Source of the DNA: JBKBXU01 sp046313675
GTDB taxonomy: Bacteria; Bacteroidota; Bacteroidia; Cytophagales; Cytophagaceae
NCBI GenBank assembly: GCA_046313675.1
Contig: JBKBXU010000021.1
Coordinates: 1-25,691 of the forward strand
Direction: 5' to 3'
Length of the DNA: 25,691 nucleotides
A program made the position numbers and the translations under genes. The notes under the pieces are model-generated. The model worked only from the letters and a program-made list of their open reading frames with translations, did not search any database and was not told the DNA's origin. Position 1 is the first letter of the stretch; every line of letters begins with the position of its first letter. Positions 7,682-16,527 of the stretch are shown here, piece after piece.

Positions 7682-8779
7682 ATGACAAAGATAAGAGATG
7701 TAATCAATTATCTTGACAACATAGCACCACCGGCTTTACAGGAAAGTTACGATAATAGCGGACTTTTGACAGGAAACCCGGAATGGGAAATAAAAGGCGT
7801 CCTGATCACACTTGATACGACAGAAGAAGTGGTGACGGAAGCTATACAATCGGGTTGCAACCTGATCATTTCTCACCACCCTATTATTTTTAAGGGATTA
7901 AAAAAAATCACCGGAAGTAATTATATAGAACGAACCGTTCTTCAGGCTATAAAAAATGATGTAGCCATCTTTGCCATTCATACCAATCTTGATAATATTA
8001 ATATCGGTGTAAACAATAAGATCTGTGAGCGAATTGAACTTATTAACCGTAAAATCCTTTCTCCTAAGAGGGATATACTGAAGAAACTGGTAACATTTAT
8101 TCCTTCAGGAGAAAAAGATAACGTTTTGCAAGCCATTCATAAAGCAGGTGCCGGAAACATTGGAAATTACTGCGAATGCAGTTTTACGCAAGAAGGCACC
8201 GGCTCGTTTAAACCGAATAAAGAAGCCAACCCGGCCATTGGAAGTGCAGAAACCCTGGAACATGTTGCAGAAATCCGTGCCGAAGTAATTTTCCCTTCTT
8301 ACAAAGAATCGCAAATATCAAAAGCACTTCTGCAGGCACACCCATACGAAGAACCAGCCTTTGATATTATTTCCTTAGATAATACGGAAGCCTATATTGG
8401 ATCAGGAATGATCGGTGAATTGGCCAAGCCCATGAAGGAAACTGATTTCCTTACCTATTTAAAAGAGAAAATGAACCTTAGTTGCATAAGACACACCGCT
8501 CTTATCAATCGGGACATAAAAAAAATAGCCGTTTGCGGAGGATCTGGAAGTTTTTTACTTAAAGAAGCCATTCGTCAAAAAGCAGACATCTTTATAACAT
8601 CAGATTTTAAATATCATGAATTCTTTGACGCCGAGAACAATATTATAATAGCCGATATTGGCCATTATGAAAGTGAAGTTTTTACTAAAGATTTAATATA
8701 CGAGATTTTAATAAAAAAATTCACTAATATTGCACTCATTTTATCAAATACCATAACTAACCCCATAAGTTATTTCTGA
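7682..8779 (+). CDS. Nif3-like dinuclear metal centre hexameric protein
   Basis: The 365-residue product has the NIF3/YbgI fold in two halves (residues ~1-125 and ~245-365) with a PII-like insertion between them (ending HPYEEPAFDII), as in the long YqfO-type members. Metal-binding residues are visible in SHHPIIFKG (His65, His66), HTNLDN and the C-terminal DIGHYESE. Family members bind two metal ions. The biochemical role is not settled; GTP cyclohydrolase type labels are unproven. The ATG at 7682 is preferred over the TTG one codon earlier. The zinc-ribbon gene follows after 2 nt, a pairing I recall from other Bacteroidota. Confidence 0.92.
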   Translation: MTKIRDVINYLDNIAPPALQESYDNSGLLTGNPEWEIKGVLITLDTTEEVVTEAIQSGCNLIISHHPIIFKGLKKITGSNYIERTVLQAIKNDVAIFAIHTNLDNINIGVNNKICERIELINRKILSPKRDILKKLVTFIPSGEKDNVLQAIHKAGAGNIGNYCECSFTQEGTGSFKPNKEANPAIGSAETLEHVAEIRAEVIFPSYKESQISKALLQAHPYEEPAFDIISLDNTEAYIGSGMIGELAKPMKETDFLTYLKEKMNLSCIRHTALINRDIKKIAVCGGSGSFLLKEAIRQKADIFITSDFKYHEFFDAENNIIIADIGHYESEVFTKDLIYEILIKKFTNIALILSNTITNPISYF

Positions 8780-8781
8780 AA

Positions 8782-9528
8782 ATGGAAAGTACAGTAGCAC
8801 AAAAACTTGAAGCCCTTATTAAACTGCAAACAATTGATTCCAAAATCGTTGAAATCGAGAAAATCAGAGGAGATCTACCTGAAGAAGTTAGAGATCTTGA
8901 AGATGAACTGGCAGGATATGAAACCCGGATGGAGAAATTCAAAACCGACATCAACAACCTGCAAGAAGAAATTAGCAGAAATAAGCAGGCAATGAAAGAT
9001 GCGGAAAAGCTCATCAAAAAATATGAAGAGCAGCAAATGAATGTGAGAAACAACCGCGAGTACGATGCTATAACCAAAGAGGTTGAACTTCAAAACCTGG
9101 AAATCCAAATTTCAGAAAAAAGAATAAAAGAAGCTCACGTAAAAATTGAGAATAAAAATAAAGAAATAGAAGATGCTCAAAAGGTTCTTGATGAAAGAAA
9201 CAAAGACCTTCAAAATAAAAAGGGTGAGCTGAACCAAATTATCAGCGAAAGCAAGGAAGAAGAAGCTTTGTTGGTAAAAGAAAGAGAAAAAGCCAGCAAA
9301 CAAATCGAAGAAAGACTATTGCTTTCTTATAATAAAATCAGAAACAATACGAATAATGGCCTGGCTGTCGTTCCTGTAAAAAGAGACGCTTGTGGCGGAT
9401 GTTTTAATACAGTGCCTCCGCAAAGACAGGGAGATATCAGAGAGAAAAAGAAGATTATTGTGTGTGAGCATTGTGGAAGAATTCTTGCTGATGTTGATGC
9501 GCCTGTATTGGAAACAATAAAAAAATAA
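8782..9528 (+). CDS. coiled-coil and C4 zinc-ribbon protein
   Basis: A 248-residue soluble protein. Residues ~10-185 are a long, highly charged antiparallel coiled coil, and the C-terminus is a zinc ribbon with Cys204, Cys207 (CGGC), Cys228 and Cys231 (CEHC). This is the architecture of the zf-RING_7 (former DUF164) family, whose studied members bind nucleic acid or act on ribosomes and secretion. The exact role here is unknown. It starts 2 nt after the Nif3-family gene and so is co-transcribed and probably translationally coupled. An intrinsic terminator hairpin lies 30 nt beyond its stop. Confidence 0.93.
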   Translation: MESTVAQKLEALIKLQTIDSKIVEIEKIRGDLPEEVRDLEDELAGYETRMEKFKTDINNLQEEISRNKQAMKDAEKLIKKYEEQQMNVRNNREYDAITKEVELQNLEIQISEKRIKEAHVKIENKNKEIEDAQKVLDERNKDLQNKKGELNQIISESKEEEALLVKEREKASKQIEERLLLSYNKIRNNTNNGLAVVPVKRDACGGCFNTVPPQRQGDIREKKKIIVCEHCGRILADVDAPVLETIKK

Positions 9529-9534
9529 TTATTT

Positions 9535-11058
9535 GTGAGCAATCATTGGTATTGTATAAAAAAAAGGGTGGTTTATTTTTTCCACCCTTTTTTTATCATC
9601 TTTTTATTAAATCCTTCCCTCCTTCACGGCACTCCCAAGGAATCGGAAACACACTTCCAGTTCACCCTTCTTACCAAAAACGCTTACGCAGACCTTCTAA
9701 AATTAAAACTTCCTTCTGCCGAAAATAACATCAAAGAACAACTGGATCACAATCCAAAGGATGGTATAGCCATTTATCTTCAAAATTACGCTGATGTATT
9801 AAAACTTTTTATCAATGAAGATCCTGAGCTATATAAAACGCTGGCACCTAATGAAGAAGTAAGGCTTTCAAGAATTAAAAAACTTAGTAACAAGTCACCG
9901 TATTACCTGTTTACCCAAGCTGAAATTAAACTGCAATGGGCATTTGTAAAAATGAAATTTGGTGATGACCTGGGTGCAGTCTGGAGCATACGACAAGCCT
10001 ATAAGCTCTTGGAAGAAAACCAAAAGAAATACCCAGATTTTACCCCTAATCAAAAATCATTGGGATTACTTAATGTACTCATAGGTTCTATACCTGAAAA
10101 ATATTCATGGGTAGCAAGCCTGGCAGGAATGTATGGAAGCATCAATCACGGAGTAGCCATGCTCGACAAGGTCATTAAAGAGGATCCGGTTTATAAACTT
10201 GAAGCCCGTATGATCCGACTGGGCGTTGACTACTATATACTTCATTCCGAACAGACATCCTTAAGCTCAATTAAAAACCTAAAAGATCAGAATCAGGACA
10301 ACCTGCTTATTAATTTTATGTATGCCTCAGTTTTGCTTAAGGAATCCTATAACGAACAGGCACTGGAAGTCATAGAGTCGATACCCAAGGGTAATCAATA
10401 CATGGCATTACCTTTCCTTCACTATATGACCGGAATGGTTTATTTAAACAAGGGAGAATATAACAAGGCTAGAATCAATTTTAACATCTATCTAAAAGAA
10501 CACAAAGGTAAAAACTTTATAAAAGACACCTATTACCGCATTTTTTTAACCCATTGGCTAAGCAACAATGATAAAGAAGCAGAGGAATCTTTAGCTAAAG
10601 TTATACAGAATGGAGTAGCAATATATGATGCCGATAAGTATGCAGACAACTTTGCCAAGAACAGAGATTTCCCTCACAAAGCATTAATGGAAGCCCGCCT
10701 ATACACGGATGGAGGGTATTATTCCAAAGCCAAAACCAGCCTTAGTTCTATGGTTAATCAGAAAATAAGCAGTCGGGATAAAATAGAATACTACTACCGC
10801 TATGCCCGCATTTATCATAAAACACATGAACTTGAACGAGCCAGGGACATGTATTTAAAAACCATAGAAGAATCCGGTGCACTCCCCTATTATTTCGCCC
10901 CTAATTCTGCACTGCAGCTAGGATACATTTTCAAAGAAGAAAATAACATTGAAGAGGCCCGAAATTATTTTAACTTAGCTCTTTCATACAAAAATCACCA
11001 ATACAAGAACAGCATAGACAACAAGGCAAAAGCAGCCTTGAGTGAGTTGAAGAAATAA
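9535..11058 (+). CDS. exported tetratricopeptide-repeat protein
   Basis: The 507-residue product starts at GTG 9535, with a second possible GTG at 9568. It begins with a signal-like stretch (KKRVVYFFHPFFIIFLLNPS) and continues as helical repeats; TPR-like units are clearest at residues ~290-330 (YMTGMVYLNKGEYNKARINF), ~415-445 and ~455-490. No Met codon occurs between the signal and residue ~125, so the start cannot lie further downstream. Oddly, the codons for the signal stretch form a terminator-like hairpin. It ends 1 nt before pabB, suggesting coupling. Likely a periplasmic scaffold; function not assigned. Confidence 0.82.
   Translation: MSNHWYCIKKRVVYFFHPFFIIFLLNPSLLHGTPKESETHFQFTLLTKNAYADLLKLKLPSAENNIKEQLDHNPKDGIAIYLQNYADVLKLFINEDPELYKTLAPNEEVRLSRIKKLSNKSPYYLFTQAEIKLQWAFVKMKFGDDLGAVWSIRQAYKLLEENQKKYPDFTPNQKSLGLLNVLIGSIPEKYSWVASLAGMYGSINHGVAMLDKVIKEDPVYKLEARMIRLGVDYYILHSEQTSLSSIKNLKDQNQDNLLINFMYASVLLKESYNEQALEVIESIPKGNQYMALPFLHYMTGMVYLNKGEYNKARINFNIYLKEHKGKNFIKDTYYRIFLTHWLSNNDKEAEESLAKVIQNGVAIYDADKYADNFAKNRDFPHKALMEARLYTDGGYYSKAKTSLSSMVNQKISSRDKIEYYYRYARIYHKTHELERARDMYLKTIEESGALPYYFAPNSALQLGYIFKEENNIEEARNYFNLALSYKNHQYKNSIDNKAKAALSELKK
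9558..9594 (+). terminator. intrinsic terminator overlapping the TPR gene start
   Basis: GGGTGG (9566-9571) pairs with CCACCC (9582-9587) around a 10-nt T-rich loop, and an eight-A run before and a seven-T run after extend the stem and supply the U-tract. It is a textbook Rho-independent terminator lying 30 nt after the zinc-ribbon gene, but it is inside the coding region of the TPR gene. Confidence 0.8.
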
Positions 11059-11059
11059 C

Positions 11060-12331
11060 ATGCAAGAACGTATCTTTCAGGTAGACAAAACGTCATTTTT
11101 TTTTCAAAAAGCGTTACAAAGAGCTTTTTTAGAGGACTATGCCATGCTTCTTAATGGAAACACCATGAGCTTTCCTCATGGTGCTTTTCCAAAAACCATC
11201 GCTTTTGGATCGGGCAAACACCTGTCTGTAAACTCCGGGAATGCTTTTGAAGCACTTTCAAAATTCCACAAGAACACAATACTCCCCATCTTTGGATACA
11301 TTGCCTATGACCTGAAAAATGAGCTTGAAAACCTCAAAAGCAATAACCCTGATTATGTCCACTTTCCGGATATGTTTTTCTTCCATCCGGATACGGTAAT
11401 TCATTTTGAAGAAGAAGGCCTCCGTATTATCTCAGAGCATCCTGAGACTATATTCAGGGAAATCCAGATCATGGAAATGAATACCGAGCAAGGAACCGAA
11501 CTTAATGAACTTAAAAGCAGAATCAGTAAAGAAAAATATTTAGAAACCGTTGAGCGTATTAAGCAACACATTGTGGAAGGGGATGTATATGAGCTCAATT
11601 TCTGTATGGAATTCTTTACCGAAAGCGCAAAAATAAATCCCCTCGATGTTTACGAAAAACTCAACAAGCTTTCCCCTATGCCCTTCTCTTCATTGTTGAA
11701 AAACAAATCCAACATCCTGATTTCAGCATCTCCTGAGAGGTTTTTGAAGAAGACAGGCAAGCATTTGATCACACAGCCAATAAAAGGGACTGTCCGGCGG
11801 GGAAATACAAAGGCAGAGGATGAAGACTTAAAAGAATATTTGAGAAACAACGAAAAAGAGCAGGCTGAAAATATGATGATCGTTGATCTGTGCCGTAACG
11901 ATTTAGCCAAAAGCTCTATTCCAGGCTCGGTAGTTGTTGAAGAGCTGTTTGGAATTTACAGCTTTAGCCACGTACACCAAATGATCTCTACCGTTACCTC
12001 TGCCATAAAGCCCGATCTACCATGGATAGAAGCACTTAAAAACGCATTTCCTATGGGAAGCATGACCGGCGCACCTAAAATACGGGCAATGGAACTGATT
12101 GAAGAATTCGAACAAAGTAAAAGAGGATTGTTTTCAGGGGCAACCGGCTACATTACAGCGAACGGAGATTTTGATTTCAATGTAGTCATCAGAAGTATAC
12201 TGTATAATGAAGAAAACAACTATCTGTCTTTTCAGGCAGGCAGTGCGATTACTTATGATGCAGATCCTGAACGGGAATACGAGGAGGTTCTTTTAAAAAC
12301 AAAAGCTATACGGGAGGCTCTTTTTAATTAG
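11060..12331 (+). CDS. pabB: aminodeoxychorismate synthase component I (PabB)
   Basis: A 423-residue chorismate-binding enzyme. PabB makes 4-amino-4-deoxychorismate from chorismate and ammonia on the way to folate. It is told apart from TrpE by the catalytic Lys242 in PIKGT, where TrpE has PIAGT. Other family marks are SASPERF (222-228), DLCRNDL (276-282), GSMTGAPK (333-340) and the C-terminal FQAGSAITYDADPEREYEE. The N-terminal part is short and no PabA glutaminase gene is adjacent, so ammonia must come from a subunit encoded elsewhere. It follows the TPR gene by 1 nt and its last 8 nt overlap the 3' end of the converging protease gene. Confidence 0.93.
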   Translation: MQERIFQVDKTSFFFQKALQRAFLEDYAMLLNGNTMSFPHGAFPKTIAFGSGKHLSVNSGNAFEALSKFHKNTILPIFGYIAYDLKNELENLKSNNPDYVHFPDMFFFHPDTVIHFEEEGLRIISEHPETIFREIQIMEMNTEQGTELNELKSRISKEKYLETVERIKQHIVEGDVYELNFCMEFFTESAKINPLDVYEKLNKLSPMPFSSLLKNKSNILISASPERFLKKTGKHLITQPIKGTVRRGNTKAEDEDLKEYLRNNEKEQAENMMIVDLCRNDLAKSSIPGSVVVEELFGIYSFSHVHQMISTVTSAIKPDLPWIEALKNAFPMGSMTGAPKIRAMELIEEFEQSKRGLFSGATGYITANGDFDFNVVIRSILYNEENNYLSFQAGSAITYDADPEREYEEVLLKTKAIREALFN

Positions 12332-13976
12332 TGACTTTGACCATTTTAAACAAGCGCCTCTTTGTTCCGGAAACAACCTGAACCATGTACATTCCAGGAG
12401 ACCAAGCGGCAGAATTGATTCTAAAACTTGTATAGGGTTCTTCAGCCATGCCTGAAAATTCATCAACCTTCACACCTTTGACATCATAAACATAAATAGA
12501 CACAGTGTGTGATTCTTTCGCAGGAATATATACCGTAAAATCTTCATACCCAAAAGGATTTGGCCCTGCGGCGATGGCTTGCACCTGCTCATCATCATCC
12601 AGCCCCTTGAGCATATTTCTAGCCTTAATGTAATTAGGAATACCGTACCCCAGCCTGTTATTAGGTTGTCCGGCCTGGTGTCCGGATGCCCTTACTACTT
12701 CTAAAAGCTCCTGGTTTGACACTTCTCTGCACGATTGCCATAAACCTGCTACCAAACCCGTTACCAAAGGAGCTGAATATGAGGTACCGTTGCCGGTAGT
12801 TACATTTCCTGATACATGTCCCAGATAAACCAAAGCCCCCTGGGCAACCACATCAGGCTTAATCCGTCCATCAGCAGTAGGCCCTATAGAACTAAAGGCC
12901 GCATAATTTCCTTGCGAATTAACAGCTCCCACAGTAAGTACATTATCTGAATCTGCAGGCATGGTAACATAACGCCATGCTTTGTTCCCTTCATTTCCTG
13001 CACTGGAAACTAAAAATATTCCTTTAGAAAAAGCAATGTTAGAAGCTATCGATATAATAGAAGTTTGCCCATTCAGGTCAGAGTAGGAATAATTCATGGC
13101 AGGCTCATCAAAGGTGTTGTATCCTAGTGAGGTTTGAATAATATCCACGCCGGCACTGTCAGCATATTCGGCAGCAATAAGCCAATTGACTTCTTCAATC
13201 TGGAACTCAGAAGCTACATCCTCGGTACGAAACAGGTAAAACCCAGATTCATAGGAAGTTCCTATTATTTCACCCTCTTTAAAGGCTGCTATCAGAGATA
13301 ATACATGCGTCCCATGTGAATGATCGTCATAAACATTAATCTCATTGTCCACAAAGTCGTAGGTGCCTAAAATTTTATTATTTTGGTACAGATGGGAAAA
13401 AAAATCCAACTGATTGACATTGTTAAATCCTGCATCCATAACTGCAATAACAATTCCATCGCCCTTAAACCCATCTCTGTGCATCTTGTCAACATTCATC
13501 ATAGCCACCTGATTATAGGTATTTCCAAAAGCGCTGTTATCTGTGCCAGAAACACTCTTCACAAAGCCTTCCGACTCTGTTTGTACAGGTTTTGGTTCAA
13601 GCTGCATACGTTTGTCCCTCTTAACCCTTTCCAGGTTTTTTACATAAGGCAATGAATTAATTTCTGAAAGCTGATCCTCGGTAGCCTGGACAAGGCAGGC
13701 GTTAAACCATTTGGACGAATAAATAACGGTGGCACCTGTTGCATTAACACCTTCAATATAAGCTGGATTTACAGGAAGGTCTTCCTCCGTTATGGCTATT
13801 TCATATAAAAATCTTCGTTCAATAGCCCTTTCAGATAAGAAGTCCTCAGGATGTAAGGCGGAATAAGGTGTATTGGATTTGTCGGTAAAATAAACCAGGT
13901 GCTTTCTGGATTGGGAAAAACCCTGAAATGATACGCAAAAGAAAAGAAAGAATAGTATTGCCCTATTCCTTACCAT
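12324..13976 (-). CDS. S8 subtilisin-like serine protease with T9SS type A tail
   Basis: A 550-residue secreted protease. Signal peptide at 1-22 (cleavage near FSQ), a propeptide-like region to ~125 (HLVYFTDK start), then the peptidase S8 domain with the catalytic triad visible: Asp181 (VIAVMDAG), His221 (HSHGTHV) and Ser399 (GNGTSYSAP), plus the oxyanion Asn328 (SSAGNEG). The C-terminal ~80 residues (from AAGPNPFGYEDFTVYIP) form a type A sorting domain for the type IX system. The ATG at 13976 is used; the longer frame to 13982 begins with TTG. It overlaps the upstream lipoprotein gene by 14 nt and the 3' end of pabB by 8 nt, so it is the last gene of the mnmA chain. Confidence 0.92.
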   Translation of the reverse strand: MVRNRAILFFLFFCVSFQGFSQSRKHLVYFTDKSNTPYSALHPEDFLSERAIERRFLYEIAITEEDLPVNPAYIEGVNATGATVIYSSKWFNACLVQATEDQLSEINSLPYVKNLERVKRDKRMQLEPKPVQTESEGFVKSVSGTDNSAFGNTYNQVAMMNVDKMHRDGFKGDGIVIAVMDAGFNNVNQLDFFSHLYQNNKILGTYDFVDNEINVYDDHSHGTHVLSLIAAFKEGEIIGTSYESGFYLFRTEDVASEFQIEEVNWLIAAEYADSAGVDIIQTSLGYNTFDEPAMNYSYSDLNGQTSIISIASNIAFSKGIFLVSSAGNEGNKAWRYVTMPADSDNVLTVGAVNSQGNYAAFSSIGPTADGRIKPDVVAQGALVYLGHVSGNVTTGNGTSYSAPLVTGLVAGLWQSCREVSNQELLEVVRASGHQAGQPNNRLGYGIPNYIKARNMLKGLDDDEQVQAIAAGPNPFGYEDFTVYIPAKESHTVSIYVYDVKGVKVDEFSGMAEEPYTSFRINSAAWSPGMYMVQVVSGTKRRLFKMVKVTN

Positions 13977-14658
13977 ACCCAATAAGTTTCTGATAATAAA
14001 GCACTCCTCCTGTTGTATCTGTCCCTATAAGCCCTCCGGTATTCTTATATTCTATTATTTCGGTAACCTTATACGCCAAACCTACTCCCCTGGCAAAAAC
14101 TTCCTCTCTATATTCTTTACCTATAAGACTGGAATCTCCTTTATGAAGAACGCTAATCGTCTTGGGAAAATATTGATTTCCTAAAGTCAGAGGCTGGTCC
14201 ATTTTACGCATTCTGTATTCTTCAGCAGATATGGTATTTAAAGAATTGCCATCCCATTTTATATTTTCTTCAATAGGAAATACCAACCTTATATATCTGA
14301 AATTATTTTCACCTCTAATGATCTGCCCTGGCGTTTTTTGGAGTGTCCAGACCGAATCAGGCTGTGATTTCCAAGGTAAATCAGCGCTTTCACGATAAAA
14401 ACGTTCGAGCCGATGAATGACCTGACCACCGAGATGAAGCGTATCTTTTATGACTTCTTTTAATTGATAGTTACTAAATTCTCTGGTTGCAGCACCAAAT
14501 TCAGTTTTCTCAATTTCATAAATGCAGTATTTCCCTTCTTCAACAGGATAATAATCATATCCTATGTCTATTTGCTCCGGATCCAATTTATCGGGCTTAC
14601 AAGACCAGATAAAACTGGTGATAATTAAAAAGAGAAAAATACTGAAAAATTTATTCAT
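13963..14658 (-). CDS. lipoprotein of unknown function
   Basis: The ATG at 14658 gives 231 residues beginning with a lipoprotein signal (MNKFFSIFLFLIITSFIWSC, lipid-modified Cys20). The GTG-initiated longer frame would run deep into mnmA and displace the signal. The mature part (DYYPVEEGKYCIYEIEKTEF...) is beta-rich with a C-terminal EVFARGVGLAYKVTEI strand. This pattern is common in Bacteroidota surface or periplasmic lipoproteins without known function. The ATG lies inside the last codons of mnmA (8-nt overlap) and the 3' end overlaps the protease gene by 14 nt, so all three are translationally coupled. Confidence 0.85.
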   Translation of the reverse strand: MNKFFSIFLFLIITSFIWSCKPDKLDPEQIDIGYDYYPVEEGKYCIYEIEKTEFGAATREFSNYQLKEVIKDTLHLGGQVIHRLERFYRESADLPWKSQPDSVWTLQKTPGQIIRGENNFRYIRLVFPIEENIKWDGNSLNTISAEEYRMRKMDQPLTLGNQYFPKTISVLHKGDSSLIGKEYREEVFARGVGLAYKVTEIIEYKNTGGLIGTDTTGGVLYYQKLIGYGKE

Positions 14659-15766
14659 GTTCTGATTGTCTGAAACTCGATTCAATCCATCCTCCACCTA
14701 TTACGTCTTCCCCTTCATAAAAAACGGCCGCTTGTCCGGGAGCTATCCCTAAAACACCTTCTTTAAAAAGAACCTCCACCTTGTCTCCTTTCTGCTCAAT
14801 TACCGCAGGAGTCCCTTTGTCGTTATAACGTACCTTGGTAATACTTTCTTGCTTCTTATTTAAAAGGTCTGAATATTTCCCCATAATCAATTTACTAACC
14901 CACATTCCATCCCGTTTTAAGCCTTCAAGTGACGACAATACAACCCTATTATTATCTTTTTGAATTTCAGACACAAATACAGGATAACCTAAAGCAATAC
15001 CTAAACCCTTTCGTTGCCCAATAGTATAGAATGGATACCCTTCATGATTCCCAACCACGGTTCCGTCTTCAAGCACAAATTCGCCTCCCCTCACCTGTTC
15101 TTCCAGTCCCGGTATCCTTCTTTTTAAAAATCCACGGTAATCGTTATCAGGAACGAAGCATATTTCGTAGGACTCTGATTTATTCACCAATTCCATAAAG
15201 CCTTTTTCTATGGCAAAATTCCGTATCTCAGTTTTCCTCAAATGCCCCAAAGGAAAGATGGTACGGCTTAAACTTTGCTGAGAAACGCCCCATAAGGCGT
15301 ATGACTGATCTTTATTTTCATCAAGCCCTTTTGATATGACATACCTGCCATTTTCATTTCTAAGCCTGGCATAATGCCCTGTAGCTATAAAATCACAATT
15401 CAGCTTATCAGCCCTGCGCAGAAGGGCATCCCATTTGATATGGGTATTGCAAAGCACACATGGATTGGGTGTGCGGCCTTCAAGATATTCTCCGGTGAAA
15501 TGATTGATAACATAATCACCGAACTCTTCCCTTATATCTAAGATATAATGAGGAAAACCCAGGCTTACCGCTATATTTCTGGCATCATTTATTGAATCAA
15601 GGCTACAACAGCCTGTTTCTTTCTTTGAGGCTCCCGAGGAAGCATAGTCCCATGTTTTCATGGTCATACCAATGACCTCATACCCCTCTTCATGGAGCAT
15701 AACTGCAGCAACAGAACTATCTATTCCACCGCTCATGGCTACCAAAACCCTACCTTTTTTACTCAT
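14651..15766 (-). CDS. mnmA: tRNA-specific 2-thiouridylase MnmA
   Basis: A 371-residue PP-loop ATPase that installs the 2-thio group on U34 of Lys, Glu and Gln tRNAs. Visible marks are the PP-loop SGGIDSS (residues 12-18), the nucleophile Cys103 in TPNPCVLCN, the second active Cys203 in SYEICFVPD, and a C-terminal beta-barrel ending FYEGEDVIGGGWI. Length is standard. The ATG at 15766 is chosen because the upstream extension begins with TTG and crosses an intergenic hairpin. It is the first gene of a chain with the lipoprotein and S8 protease genes. An intrinsic terminator separates it from the upstream thioredoxin pair. Confidence 0.95.
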   Translation of the reverse strand: MSKKGRVLVAMSGGIDSSVAAVMLHEEGYEVIGMTMKTWDYASSGASKKETGCCSLDSINDARNIAVSLGFPHYILDIREEFGDYVINHFTGEYLEGRTPNPCVLCNTHIKWDALLRRADKLNCDFIATGHYARLRNENGRYVISKGLDENKDQSYALWGVSQQSLSRTIFPLGHLRKTEIRNFAIEKGFMELVNKSESYEICFVPDNDYRGFLKRRIPGLEEQVRGGEFVLEDGTVVGNHEGYPFYTIGQRKGLGIALGYPVFVSEIQKDNNRVVLSSLEGLKRDGMWVSKLIMGKYSDLLNKKQESITKVRYNDKGTPAVIEQKGDKVEVLFKEGVLGIAPGQAAVFYEGEDVIGGGWIESSFRQSEHE

Positions 15767-15803
15767 TATATTTTTTTGAAAATTTGCGCAAACTTTCCTG
15801 CCT

Positions 15804-15834
15804 AAAAAAATATACCGGAACAAACTCCGGTATA
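15804..15834 (-). terminator. intrinsic terminator upstream of mnmA
   Basis: TATACCGGA (15811-15819) and TCCGGTATA (15826-15834) are perfect inverted copies with a 6-nt loop. On the minus strand the stem is followed by a seven-U run (15810-15804). It should end transcripts of the thioredoxin/small-protein pair. It lies within the leader of mnmA if mnmA is transcribed from further upstream. Confidence 0.85.
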
Positions 15835-15888
15835 AATAGATACCTTTTAATTAACAAAGGTAAATGGATTTTATAAAATACAAGGCTT

Positions 15889-16131
15889 TTAGCTTATAGA
15901 CTCTCGCACCTTCTTCGTATATTCCCTAAGTGCTTCCTTAAAATCAATACTTCTGGAACGCATTTCATCCATGATCCACAAAGCAGCAATTATATGAGTA
16001 AGCTGTTCTCCCTCATCACCACCTTCTACTTCAATTGCCAGGTCTTTTCCTTCAACAAGGTCATTTTCAGCCTGAATAAGGTCTTTGGAATTACATGTTT
16101 CAACTAATTTTTTGATGGCAGGAATCTTCAT
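15889..16131 (-). CDS. small conserved Bacteroidota protein (possibly DUF6952)
   Basis: An 80-residue soluble acidic protein (MKIPAIKKLVETCNSKDLIQ...), predicted mostly helical with no membrane segment and no cysteine pair. Small proteins of this kind are found next to thioredoxin-like genes in Bacteroidota; I believe this is DUF6952, but that is from memory. It starts 8 nt after the stop of the thioredoxin-like gene, so the two form an operon, and an intrinsic terminator lies ~55 nt beyond its stop. A functional tie to the thioredoxin is implied only by this linkage. Confidence 0.8.
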   Translation of the reverse strand: MKIPAIKKLVETCNSKDLIQAENDLVEGKDLAIEVEGGDEGEQLTHIIAALWIMDEMRSRSIDFKEALREYTKKVRESIS

Positions 16132-16139
16132 ATAGTATA

Positions 16140-16454
16140 TTAAAGTTTATTTATTAATTCCACAACAATTTCTTCTTTGCTTGCACAAACATTCTCAACA
16201 AACTTTCCATCCCTGAATATGGCAAAGGTTGGAAGGTTGTTTACATCACCCATCTTTCTAGCTTCAGGATTTGTTTCAGCATTTACTTCTGAAAAAACAA
16301 TTCCTGAAAACCGTTCATCTTCGGATAGTCGTCTGAATTTTGGTTTAAACAAGCGACAGTTCCCGCACCAGTCTGCATAATATTTAACGATAACCTTGCT
16401 GTTGTTATTTAACAACTCCTGAAAATTTGAATCTTCTGATTGCAATACTGCCAT
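16140..16454 (-). CDS. thioredoxin-like protein
   Basis: A 104-residue cytoplasmic thioredoxin-fold protein. The active site is WCGNC at residues 29-33, where classical thioredoxin has WCGPC, and the cis-proline is Pro75 in NLPTFAIF. Replacing the middle Pro by Asn usually changes redox potential, so it may not be the main thioredoxin. There is no signal peptide, so it should act in the cytoplasm. It is first of a two-gene operon with the small conserved gene downstream, and is divergent from the TrpF-like gene. A TATATTTG box lies 24 nt upstream. Confidence 0.92.
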   Translation of the reverse strand: MAVLQSEDSNFQELLNNNSKVIVKYYADWCGNCRLFKPKFRRLSEDERFSGIVFSEVNAETNPEARKMGDVNNLPTFAIFRDGKFVENVCASKEEIVVELINKL

Positions 16455-16477
16455 AAAAAATAATTTAGGTTCGGCTA

Positions 16478-16485
16478 CAAATATA
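16478..16485 (-). promoter_or_regulatory. candidate -7 box for the thioredoxin-like gene
   Basis: On the minus strand TATATTTG matches the Bacteroidota -7 consensus TAnnTTTG exactly, 24 nt before the ATG. The nearest upstream TTTG is only 12 nt away, shorter than usual, so the -33 element is poor. Confidence 0.4.
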
Positions 16486-16527
16486 AAAATATGTGATCAA
16501 ACATTAAATTAACTAATGCATAATTTA

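Noticed and set aside
15855..15883. Definite promoter of mnmA
   Set aside because: The box is on the wrong side of a strong terminator, so it is reported only as an open question.
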